Made by a program: the position numbers and the translations under genes. From Mesostigma viride (taxonomy: Eukaryota > Streptophyta > Mesostigmatophyceae > Mesostigmatales > Mesostigmataceae): a stretch of DNA of 38,115 nt. Below, in pieces: positions 30,818-38,115 of this stretch. The notes beneath the pieces were generated by a model. It was not told where the DNA came from and searched no databases. It saw only the letters and a program-made list of their open reading frames with translations. Positions within the stretch are counted from its first letter, which is position 1. Each line of letters begins with the position of its first letter. The stretch covers positions 1 to 38,115 of the forward strand of contig RPFO01002203.1 of NCBI GenBank assembly GCA_009746045.1, given 5' to 3'.

Positions 30818-33039
30818 TACCTATGCTGTGTAAGAACGACCTGACCCCGGGCCCAGTCCAGGAAACCGCAGGCAAAGAGGCGTAGCTAGGAAAGGCTCTA
30901 CCGCGATCAGGCAGAGAGCCCGAAGGAGCAGGCGATGATACCGGATCCGAGGGCGCATACCCGTCGGGAAAAACAGATCTACCAGGGGCTCCACGTTGGA
31001 CGGCCACAACCGGATGTGCCGAATCTCGCGGGAACGCCACCGACGCGTACACTGGCGCGACCCGAATGTCTCTAGGTAGTCGCTGGCCCGAGGAGGAGGG
31101 TGGCCGCGGGAGTCTAGACCCTGGCCCGGGAGGGGCGCCGGACGCCGGGCATCCCACTCGAGGATGGGCTGGAGGACCGTGGTGTACGTAACACCCGGCA
31201 CCGCAGGAAACTCTACCGTAAGGGCATCCGAAGCCATAATGCCCAGAGGCGGAGGGTAAGCCCACTGGAACCCACCGTAGGTGTCCAAGTCGTTGTGGCG
31301 CCTAGCCCAGCGATACAGAACGCGCCGAACCAGGATCTCACCCTGGAACACAGGATCAGCTAAAATAACCATGTCGAAAGGAGGCCGATCAGTCTCAATG
31401 GGTAGGCCACGATCCCGAGGCGCCCGACACACCTGGGAAAACCCATAGGACATGGGCGAGATGGCAAGCTCGGCGGAGGCGCGCGGCAGGTCACACTGGC
31501 GGCAGGCGAGTGCGGACATACCACATCCAGGCACGGGCGTGTCGCGCGACTCCGGCGTCGCATGCACCACAGAAGGAGCCCTGTCCCGATCACCCTGGGA
31601 CAACTCCCGGAGGGAGTCGGAAGCGCGGGTAGCGCGAGGATCCTGCCGGTGGACCGAACAACCGCAGCCAAGACAGAGAGGCCGAAGGGGCAGGGGCCGA
31701 AGCAGGGACCAGGGGCAGGAGCCGACACCGACGCAGGTGACACTGGTACAGCAGACGGTCGCGCCGGACCCGAAGCCAGAGGGGGCCGTGACGGACCCGC
31801 CACCGAAGCTGGCGCGCCGGTCTCGGTTGCCGGTGCACCCTCAGGCCACATGTTAAAAATGGGGCCCGTAGGGACAGGCAGTCCTGCATAAGATTGACTA
31901 CCATCCAGGCTCCAGTCAGGAACCGGAATCCTCTGCGGGGACCACCCTCCCAAAGCCTGGGCAGTCCGCTAGTGTCGCCAAAGAAGCCCCGCGACGGCTG
32001 CGACTGAGCTGGTGGAGGCTCGGAAGCAGCGACAGCGGGCGCGGTCACAGGGGCAGGGACTCGCGCGTAGGCGCAGGTACAGCGGTCACAGGCGCAGAGG
32101 CAGCAGGAGTCGCAGCAGCCGCCGGAACCACAGCGACCGCGGGCGCAGCGGGGGCGCGGGCGAAGCCGTAGTCGCCGGGGCAACAGAAGGGGTAGGAGGC
32201 GCGGATCCAGCTGGCGTGGCCGGGACCTGCGCCTGGGCCGCCAGGAAGGCCCCAAACGCCGTGGTCAGGGACTGGATCTGAGCCTGCATAGCCGAGACCG
32301 TCGCCGAAAGAGGATCAGGCAAACCCGAAGGGGTAGGCTCCACTGCAACACCCGGGTCGACCGAGGGGACGACGGGACCGGAGAGGGAGGAACAGACGCC
32401 GAGGAGGCGGACGCAGCGCTCGAGGCAGAATAATCTGGAGTATAATGTACCTCGGCTGGGGCGCCCGAAGGGGCAGGACCACAACCGCTAGTCCCGCCGC
32501 CTGATCAGCTATCTCCATGAATTCTACGGCCCGTAAAAGGTCGCAGGGGTTCTCATCTACCTCAGCATCACCCTCAGCCGGAAGCCAAGGGAACACCTCC
32601 CGTAGGCAGGTACGGCCCACAGGGTAGAGAGGTAGGAGAACACACGGCAACACCGGAGAACCGCATCTATCTGCCCCAAGGCGGGACAGCGGAACCACAC
32701 CCCAACAAACAGTGTCCGGCATCGTCGAACCCGTGCAGGACAAGCTGGTGCGGCTCATCAGGGGAAGGACCATACCACGTGACCCCGAAGAGGGCCGCCC
32801 TGACTAAGCTCGCATGTTGGGCCTGAAGGGCCGGCTGCACAACGCCACCCCGGTAACATGATCGCGACACCCAGCGGCCCGGAAGGGCCTCGAAATACAG
32901 CTCAGGGTCCGGTAGGGGCAGGGACGGCAGCGGGCTCTCAGCCGGAGGGGTAGGCTCTGTCATGACGGCTGCGGAGGGGAGGGGACAACCAACCACCCGT
33001 CGACAGCAGACATAACATAAGAGAGGAGAAGGCCTACGA

Positions 33040-33333
33040 CTAGAGCTTGTGCAGGGTTTTATATTCCTGCAGCAGGCGACTACACCCATCTAGCTCACTC
33101 TCCGTATACCAAACCTTATCTACTTCACTACGAGCATACATCCACTTCACTTTATACTGACGCTGGGTACCGCGGCCCTTTTTGATATCTCGATGGGCCA
33201 CGATGCTTTCTACTTCGTCTTCTACTTCCCCAGTGTCAGGATTATGCTCTAAAGGGGCAGGCGCTAACTCCCTGCCAGCGAACGTACTAGGGTGGTACAG
33301 TTTAAGCTGGCTCCTATGGAAGGTGTTTGAATG
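33040..33333 (-). CDS. Integrase C-terminal tail and chromodomain
   Basis: The frame reads HSNTFHRSQLKLYHPSTF, the usual end of the Ty3 integrase, then EVEDEVESIVAHRDIKKG, QYKVKWMYARSEVDKVWYTE and SELDGCSRLLQEY, ending in TAG at 33042-33040. The pattern V/E-x-I-V-x-H-R, Y-x-V-K-W and W-Y/W-x-x-E-x-L is a chromodomain. It is in a different frame from the integrase ORF; the shift lies near 33333. In chromoviruses this domain tethers the integration complex to modified histones. Confidence 0.8.
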   Translation of the reverse strand, partial: HSNTFHRSQLKLYHPSTFAGRELAPAPLEHNPDTGEVEDEVESIVAHRDIKKGRGTQRQYKVKWMYARSEVDKVWYTESELDGCSRLLQEYKTLHKL

Positions 33334-34565
33334 CGTTTGCCAAGAGGTAGGGATATCGACTTATACAAGAAATTTCCTACCCTAGACAACACATGGAAGG
33401 GTCCTAAGAAGGCAGGCCTAAGTTTGACCTTCAGTTCTGCTTCAAACTTATGAGCAAAACGGCCAACACGGGGGCCTTCTACTAATACTAGATCTCCTAC
33501 TTCTATCTCAGGTGCTCGTCTATCTAAGGAGGCACGCAACCTAGCAAGGTACTTAGCCTGAGCTTTTTGATACCCTGAGATCGCGTGGTCATGAGCAGTT
33601 TTCATTCTATCTAGTAAGGACTGTACACCTTCTACAGTATCTCGGGACACATCATCCTTGTCCCGTAGAGGACTAGCTAAGAGAGAGGTAGGGGTAAGGG
33701 GCTGTCTCCCAGTATCTAAGAAGAAGGGCGTATATCCATGCGCAGCTTGGGGACAATTGTTGAGGGAGAACTCTACCAAACATAAATAATCCTCCCAATC
33801 ACTACCCGAGCCATTAACATAGTGCCTAAGCGCTTCTTCTACTACTCTATTAAGACGCTCTACTAAATGAGAGGAGGAGGAGTGGTAGGCAGTACCGTAG
33901 GTAACCTTGGTACCGATGGCAGCGAAAAACTGCTGCCAAAAATCTGAGGTAAATAATTTATCCTTATCACTAATAAACTGCCTACTCAATCCATGATATC
34001 TATATACATTATTGAGGTATAGGCGTGCGCAATCACGTGCGGTGAGTTCTAAAGGACACGGCACAAGATGGCACATACGAGTAAAACGATCTATGAACAC
34101 AAGGATTTGGGCATTGCCCCTATCATTCTTTCTAAAAGGTCCTACAAAATCCATCATGATAGAATCCCAAGGCATGATAGGGTCAGGCAAGGTCCTAGGT
34201 TCTGCTATCTGTCCTACATTATTGGGTTTCATTTCCTGGCAAGATTGACAAGTTCTAACATACTCATCCACATCCTTATAAAGGGAAGGCCAGTAATAAG
34301 AGCGGGCTACTAGGTCCCGTACCCGTTTACCACCCTGGTGAGCAGCTAAGTCATGCAACTCAAAGAGCAAGGAGGAGCGACAGATAGGAGGGACATACAG
34401 GCGCCATTGAGGGGGAGAATCTGCTATCTGCACATATAAAAACCCACCTACAAATTTACAAGGGTGCTTGCCTAATTGTTGGGGATGTGCAGCAATGGCA
34501 GCTAATGCTTCCGGCTCAGTGGCCGTAAATCTACTAATAAGGCGTTCAAGATCAGAGGTAGGCAT
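33264..34565 (-). CDS. Retrotransposon integrase
   Basis: 433 aa as an open frame. Zinc-binding HHCC: H in LFELHDLAAHQGGKR and C-x2-C in RTCQSCQEMK. Catalytic DDE: Asp in WDSIMMDFVGP, Asp in QFISDKDKLFTSDFW, and Glu in SSSHLVERLNRVVEEAL, where the usual DGQ before the Glu is replaced by SSH. The GPF/Y module (LGPFHVLSRVGNFLYK) follows. The frame is open upstream of the ATG at 34565 (SYENVVPLGPPLLFGKAV type sequence), showing it is the continuation of pol, not a separate gene. The last ~25 residues are off frame. Confidence 0.93.
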   Translation of the reverse strand: MPTSDLERLISRFTATEPEALAAIAAHPQQLGKHPCKFVGGFLYVQIADSPPQWRLYVPPICRSSLLFELHDLAAHQGGKRVRDLVARSYYWPSLYKDVDEYVRTCQSCQEMKPNNVGQIAEPRTLPDPIMPWDSIMMDFVGPFRKNDRGNAQILVFIDRFTRMCHLVPCPLELTARDCARLYLNNVYRYHGLSRQFISDKDKLFTSDFWQQFFAAIGTKVTYGTAYHSSSSHLVERLNRVVEEALRHYVNGSGSDWEDYLCLVEFSLNNCPQAAHGYTPFFLDTGRQPLTPTSLLASPLRDKDDVSRDTVEGVQSLLDRMKTAHDHAISGYQKAQAKYLARLRASLDRRAPEIEVGDLVLVEGPRVGRFAHKFEAELKVKLRPAFLGPFHVLSRVGNFLYKSISLPLGKRIQTPSIGASLNCTTLVRSLAGS

Positions 34566-34674
34566 CGCTACAGAAGTATCCAGAACAGGTTTAAAGAGAT
34601 CTCCTACCGCCTTGCCGAAGAGAAGGGGAGGTCCTAGGGGACTACGTTTTCATAAGACTTTCCTGACCTAGTCG

Positions 34675-35679
34675 CTATATGGCTAAGCGGTATAGAAATT
34701 TTATTTTTCCCCTCCCCCCCACCGAGGCCACAGGAAGGGCCTCACACGGGAGAGAGAGTCCTACGTGAGAAAGGAGATCAGGCATGCGAACAGCTGTATG
34801 AAAGAGGTAGGCATAGGAATCATCATCAGGTAGTTCACCATAAGGGGTTACACCCATAGTAGTAGGAACTAGAGTAATATTGAGAACATCAAGGTCCTCG
34901 AAGAAGGAATAGTCTGCACGACGAGAGAGTGCATCTGGTACTATGTTATCTACACCCTTGACATACTGAAGTTTAAAAGGGGAAAACTGTGCTAAAAATT
35001 CCATCCAGCGCGCTTGCCGAGGGGTAAGGTTGGGTTGGGAGAGAAGATGGGTAAGGGGACGATGATCCGTTTGGATAACTAACCTATAAGGATCTAGCTC
35101 ACAGGGTTCATTCAGGCAGACATCAAATTGAGCACCTTTAAGGAAGTGCTGCCACGCGTGGCAACAATACACCACAGCTAAGAGTTCCTGCTGGTGGACG
35201 GGATAGTTACGCTCCGCAGGGAGCATTGTCCTAGAGATATATTCAATTGGCTGTAAGCCCTGACCCTGATCCTGGAGAAGGACACCACCTATAGCTACTT
35301 TACTAGCATCTGTAGCCACAACAAAGGGTTTAGTAGTATCCGGTAGGATGAGTACAGGAGGGGAAAGGAGTAGGGATTTTAGGCACTGAAAAGCAGACTG
35401 ACACTCACTACTCCAAACAAAGGGGATATCCTTCTTTAATAAATGATTAATAGGGGCTGCTATAGTGGCGAAACGCGGGATAAAACGCCTATAGTAAGAA
35501 GCAATTCCTAGGAAACTACGTACACCTTTAACGTCGGTAGGAGTAGGCCATTCCTGAATTGACTTAGTTTTATCCGGGTCGGTAGCGACCCCGGCATCTG
35601 ACAGAACGTGCCCTAAAAATGGGACACTCCTACCCGAACGCACTTTAGCACGGCGCGCCCACAAAGAATTTTCAGCCAT
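34675..35679 (-). CDS. RT thumb/connection and RNase H
   Basis: Begins in RT palm downstream of the YLDD motif (VPFLGHVLSDAGVATDPDK, then FLGIASYYRRFIPRF), followed by RNase H: VVATDASKVAIGGVL (first Asp), PVHQQELLAVVY (Glu), VIQTDHRPLTHLL (Asp) and YVKGVDNIVPDALSR. All expected catalytic residues are seen. The frame is open past its first ATG to the YLDD codons at 35743-35754. It ends at a stop after GGRGKIKFLYRLAI, next to a G7 run at ~34713, a likely place for an indel. Confidence 0.92.
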   Translation of the reverse strand: MAENSLWARRAKVRSGRSVPFLGHVLSDAGVATDPDKTKSIQEWPTPTDVKGVRSFLGIASYYRRFIPRFATIAAPINHLLKKDIPFVWSSECQSAFQCLKSLLLSPPVLILPDTTKPFVVATDASKVAIGGVLLQDQGQGLQPIEYISRTMLPAERNYPVHQQELLAVVYCCHAWQHFLKGAQFDVCLNEPCELDPYRLVIQTDHRPLTHLLSQPNLTPRQARWMEFLAQFSPFKLQYVKGVDNIVPDALSRRADYSFFEDLDVLNITLVPTTMGVTPYGELPDDDSYAYLFHTAVRMPDLLSHVGLSLPCEALPVASVGGRGKIKFLYRLAI

Positions 35680-35747
35680 TATTTCTAATACTTTCTTTAA
35701 ATCACGTAGGTGCGTTTCAAAATCAGGAGAGTAAATAAGAATATCAT

Positions 35748-36458
35748 CTAAGTAAGCTTGAGCACAAGAACGGTCATGCTCAGATAAAGAAACAGAGGAG
35801 AAGGAGGATCCTTTAGATCAGAGGACACCTGAGGAAGATGAGAATTTCCCATAACAGGTCTAAGCACTTCATTCATTAACATTTGAAAAGAGGCAGGCGA
35901 GTTACAGAGTCCCATAGCCGCTACTCTAAACTGGTAATGACCAAAAGGGGTAGCAAAGGCGGTTTTATGGCAATCCTCAGGAGCTATCCGCAACTGCCAA
36001 AAACCATCCGCACAATCCAGTACTGTGAAACAAGTGGAACCTTTAACCTTATTAAATATATCGTCAATACGAGGTAGAGGGTATTTAGATTTCACAGTAA
36101 TATCATTCAACTTCCTATAATCAGTAACTAGGCGAAACTTGCCATTTGGCTTAGGAACTAACAGGACACCAGCTGAGTAGGGGGAGTTACTAGGCTCTAT
36201 CAATCCTGCTTCTAATAATGACACTAAAATCTGTTTTAGTTCCTTTAACTCGGTAGGGCCCATTCTATACATCGGAGAGTGCGTAGGAACTGCACCGTCC
36301 TTGATAACTACACGGTGTAAAACAGAACGAGGAGGAGGATAAGAAGGAGTCTTTTCTTCAAATACTTTTGAGGAATCTATCACAGCCATGTATCTTACTA
36401 TTTCATTTTCAGTAAATCCTACTCCTATTGTATCCACTGTATTTACATCTATATCCAC
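35748..36458 (-). CDS. Reverse transcriptase, N-terminal half
   Basis: Contains YRMGPTELKELKQILVSLLE, SPYSAGVLLVPKPNGKFRLV, DYRKLNDITVKSKYPLPRID, the motif A Asp in CFTVLDCADGFWQLRI (C-A-D-G replaces the usual R-S-G-Y), and motif B AAMGLCNSPASFQMLMNEVL. After RPVMGN the frame continues into sequence not expected in RT, and the catalytic AYLDDILIYS lies in another frame at ~35728-35757. The stretch between motif B and YLDD is about 75-80 nt longer than usual. The first codon of this frame is GTG inside pol. Confidence 0.92.
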   Translation of the reverse strand: MDIDVNTVDTIGVGFTENEIVRYMAVIDSSKVFEEKTPSYPPPRSVLHRVVIKDGAVPTHSPMYRMGPTELKELKQILVSLLEAGLIEPSNSPYSAGVLLVPKPNGKFRLVTDYRKLNDITVKSKYPLPRIDDIFNKVKGSTCFTVLDCADGFWQLRIAPEDCHKTAFATPFGHYQFRVAAMGLCNSPASFQMLMNEVLRPVMGNSHLPQVSSDLKDPPSPLFLYLSMTVLVLKLT

Positions 36459-36465
36459 ACTATTG

Positions 36466-37104
36466 TTAGTGATAGGTATCTTGTACTTCTAACTGAAGGA
36501 ACATACATAATAGGTATCCATTTTGCTTTAATTCAGAACGTAATTCGTCATTTGACATTATTACTTCAGGTATAGGTCTTACAGGAGGATCAACAGGTGT
36601 AGGAGGAGTAATATCTACCAAGGATAAATTTTCCAATCTATAATGACGTTCAGGTACCCAGTAAGAGCTATCTGGAAACCAAATGACCATGGTATCATAA
36701 TTAATAGTAATCTTATTATCCTGGTGCCAATCTAATCCTAGTAATACATCAGCGGTAGTGATAGGGCCTATAGTGGCCGTCAGGTTGACAGTACGTCCTT
36801 GTATAACCATGGGAAGGGACACCGTACCCGGGGAATGACTGGTGCGACCATCAGCATAATGAACAGTAACGGGTTTGGTGTGAGGGGTAGGGACTAGTCC
36901 TAAACGTCTAACTAGGGCCTCGCTCACAAAGGAGCTAGCCGCACCGCTATCTACCAACACAGAGACATTCAAGAGTTCATCAGCATGCAAGAAGGGGTCT
37001 ACAACAGTGTGAGGGACGGTTAAACCACCATTCAAGAACATAAGAGGACGCACACGTAGTGGTAGGGATGATTCAGCTCCTACAGAGGTTATAAAAACAG
37101 GCAA
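36466..37104 (-). CDS. Retropepsin-type aspartic protease
   Basis: The active site is VLVDSGAASSFV (D-S-G), with the second hallmark ADVLLGLDWHQ about 60 residues later. It processes the Gag-Pol precursor. A single-base frameshift near its end (stop after LQLEVQDTYH) separates it from RT; the RT frame overlaps immediately at 36458. Confidence 0.9.
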   Translation of the reverse strand: MPVFITSVGAESSLPLRVRPLMFLNGGLTVPHTVVDPFLHADELLNVSVLVDSGAASSFVSEALVRRLGLVPTPHTKPVTVHYADGRTSHSPGTVSLPMVIQGRTVNLTATIGPITTADVLLGLDWHQDNKITINYDTMVIWFPDSSYWVPERHYRLENLSLVDITPPTPVDPPVRPIPEVIMSNDELRSELKQNGYLLCMFLQLEVQDTYH

Positions 37105-37146
37105 GCAAAAATTTTATCTGGGGTACTATCTAAGGACCTGTCCAGG

Positions 37147-37512
37147 TTACCCCCGGCTGACAGGCCTACTGTTCCCCCTCCCCCCCCAAATCCATAGGAA
37201 CGAACCCCGAAGAAGACCCTGGCGGAAAAGCCACTGCTGGAGGGTCACGAGGGAAGAGGGTGCGGGAGCCTGATTATCATAGGGGAACCCTGGGGATCCT
37301 GTCTGCACAGCATTCAGCCTACTAGGGGTAGCTGAAGGAATGCGTCCTGAAGTGGGACGAATAGGAGCACGCTGAGGGGTACGAGGAGGGCGAGCGTCGG
37401 GATGAGGGGGAGCACCCGAAAGGAACTTGGGGCACTCACGTTTAAGATGACCTACTTCCTTACAATGATAGCAGGTAATATGAGAGACATCCAGAGCTGA
37501 AAGGTCAGTCAC
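37147..37512 (-). CDS. Gag nucleocapsid with CCHC zinc knuckle
   Basis: The zinc knuckle is CYHCKEVGHLKREC (C-x2-C-x4-H-x4-C), followed by a Pro/Arg-rich tail (RPPRTPQRAPIRPTSGR). It binds element RNA. Upstream the same frame is open to about 37600 (INNIILTPEEENSYVEELD), where it meets the capsid frame with a one-base shift. A G9 run at 37181-37189 lies near the 3' end, and an alternative frame there gives a PMDLGG-type end. Confidence 0.82.
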   Translation of the reverse strand: MTDLSALDVSHITCYHCKEVGHLKRECPKFLSGAPPHPDARPPRTPQRAPIRPTSGRIPSATPSRLNAVQTGSPGFPYDNQAPAPSSLVTLQQWLFRQGLLRGSFLWIWGGRGNSRPVSRG

Positions 37513-37570
37513 ACAGATATCTAATTCTTCTACATAGGAGTTCTCCTCCTCAGGGGTAAGGATAATATTA

Positions 37571-37840
37571 TTAATACGGGAACGGGTAGGAAGAGAAGGT
37601 GGAGAAGAAATCTGCTACACGTAAAAGATGCTGGCGCACATGCTTGAGGGGCAGGTCAGTAAAACGGTAGGCAGAGAACTGGCGCTTGACTTCACGCAAT
37701 AAGGGTCTACTGAGGCCCTGAAGGAAGCGAGCACGTACTTCTGCACCCGACAAATCCCTAATTCGTACCATCTGAGCATCAAACTCTTTCATATACTCCT
37801 TAAATGATTTAGTACCCTGCTGCAAGCAGAGTGCAATCAT
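37571..37840 (-). CDS. Gag capsid-domain fragment
   Basis: 89 aa with the retrotransposon gag pattern: SFKEYMKEFDAQMVRIRDLS, ARFLQGLSRPLLREVKRQF, LPLKHVRQHLLRVADF. The N-terminal part is missing because palindromic DNA begins at 37839, and the apparent start ATG belongs to that inserted DNA. The frame stops at 37571, while the coding text continues one base out of phase. Confidence 0.8.
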   Translation of the reverse strand: MIALCLQQGTKSFKEYMKEFDAQMVRIRDLSGAEVRARFLQGLSRPLLREVKRQFSAYRFTDLPLKHVRQHLLRVADFFSTFSSYPFPY

Positions 37841-37976
37841 ACGCCGTATAATACGGGTATAATACGGTATAATACGTAATACGCTGGCTTTGAGCGTATG
37901 ATTTTCATACGTAATACGTTTTAGCGCATAATGACGTATTATACCGTATATACCGTATAATGCCGTGTTTTCCGCG
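37839..37976. repeat. Palindromic TACGG-rich insert in gag
   Basis: TACGCCGTATAATACGGG, TATAATACGGTATAATACG and their inverse forms (CGTATTATACCGTATATACC) flank a small centre (GAGCGTATGATTTTCATACG). It interrupts gag, and the sequence beyond it is not gag. It resembles the arrays at the ends of the 7-kb element in style (CCGTA/TACGG, TATAC) but not letter for letter. It may be the terminus of another foldback-like element running off the window. Confidence 0.6.
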
Positions 37977-38115
37977 TTTTTTTTACGTTCTTTTGCGCGG
38001 GCCTAGGATGCCAGAACAGCCGGGCAACGATTTGAAGGCAAACAGATTCGTATCTCTACTAAGTACTGACCCGTCTGAACTTTCGGACAATTCGACGCGA
38101 TCTTATTTTGAAATT
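37977..38115. other. Unassigned right edge
   Basis: 139 bp starting with a T8 run, with no recognised coding or repeat content. It could be the interior of the inserted palindromic element. Confidence 0.4.

Larger units (their letters stand above)
23660..32963 (-). pseudogene. Third retrotransposon ORF downstream of pol, interrupted
   Basis: It starts at the ATG at 32963 (MTEPTPPAESPLPSLPLPDP), 77 nt after the chromodomain stop. Open frames follow in shifting phase: 32667-32963, then parts of 32315-32773, 32086-32484 (with a short coiled coil, ATVSAMQAQIQSLTTAF), 31360-31953 and 30821-31603. The last contains DMVILADPVFQGEILVRR, FPAVPGVTYTTVLQPILEWD and PSNVEPLVDLFFP. The frame resumes beyond the 7-kb insertion at 23815 (YWAFLGLFPDGVWADVF) and ends at TAG 23660-23662. 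The product is Pro/Ala-rich with no signal peptide, transmembrane segment or known domain, so there is no support for an envelope protein. Function is unknown; a gag-like or accessory role is possible. At least three frame breaks are apparent. Confidence 0.55.
22716..38115 (-). mobile_element. Ty3/gypsy chromovirus, 5' end outside window
   Basis: On the minus strand the order is gag fragment, CCHC knuckle, protease, RT, RNase H, integrase, chromodomain, a third ORF, polypurine tract and 3' LTR (22716-23288). PR-RT-RH-IN order defines Ty3/gypsy; the chromodomain after integrase defines chromoviruses, where it directs integration by binding histone marks. The 5' LTR and primer-binding site are not in the window. 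It is inactive as written: gag, pol and the third ORF have several frameshifts, a 7.0-kb foldback-like element splits the third ORF, and a palindromic insert cuts gag. GC content is lower and codon use differs from chorismate synthase. Confidence 0.88.

Noticed and set aside
23660-32963. Envelope-like protein in the third ORF
   Set aside because: No signal peptide, membrane segment or cysteine pattern is visible; position alone is not evidence.
33182-34671. Plus-strand ORFs opposite integrase
   Set aside because: Shadows of a clear minus-strand integrase with all catalytic residues.
1-38115. tRNA, rRNA or other known ncRNA genes
   Set aside because: No cloverleaf with A and B boxes and no rRNA-like conserved stretches were found by eye; a covariance-model scan would be decisive.

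Overview
This is a stretch of nuclear DNA from a photosynthetic eukaryote, most likely an alga. The evidence is a plant-type chorismate synthase with an N-terminal extension like a plastid transit peptide, a plant-style B-box zinc finger gene that appears to be split by spliceosomal introns, and a dense load of eukaryotic retrotransposons, satellites and foldback DNA. The sequence alone does not say whether the host is red, green or streptophyte. Only about 5 kb carries host genes; almost everything else is repetitive.

Layout. 1-5375: one long C-rich minisatellite with a conserved AACGCTCCAC core and C1-3A spacers. 5376-6166: AT-rich DNA with fragments of the mobile families found later. 6167-6368: a 12-bp minisatellite that contains the stop codon of the next gene. 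6361-10209 (minus): a four-exon B-box/His-rich protein gene whose last intron is mostly a ~675-bp polypurine/polypyrimidine tract. 10210-11062: the divergent intergenic region, holding a hairpin SINE-like remnant. 11063-12508 (plus): intronless chorismate synthase. 12509-14380: no gene recognised. 14380-22230: a nest of mobile elements. Within it, a 2.0-kb element (called A here, 14651-16664) carries only an ORF1-like gene, a (TTAA)n tail and a 12-bp target-site duplication (TSD). A second, 5'-truncated A copy (17361-18491, 11-bp TSD) sits inside a dead LINE ORF2, and a 109-bp SINE-like insert with a 13-bp TSD sits inside that copy. 20500-22219 is a candidate inverted-repeat element with hairpin ends.

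22716 to the right edge is one Ty3/gypsy chromovirus on the minus strand: 3' LTR 22716-23288, polypurine tract, a third ORF downstream of pol, then (leftward in transcription order from the right) gag, zinc knuckle, protease, RT, RNase H, integrase and chromodomain. Its 5' LTR is outside the window. It is broken by several frameshifts and by two insertions of palindromic, TACGG-rich DNA. One is a 7.0-kb foldback-like element (23818-30817) that holds two satellite arrays with higher-order structure (373 bp and 398 bp). The other is a short one in gag at about 37839.

What deserves attention: element A as an algal counterpart of ORF1-only 'half-LINE' elements; a 3' hairpin shared by A and the tiny SINE-like insert, which suggests a common reverse transcriptase recognition signal; and the 7-kb foldback element with satellite cargo and no transposase. 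Several frame breaks lie at homopolymers, so assembly error must be separated from real decay.
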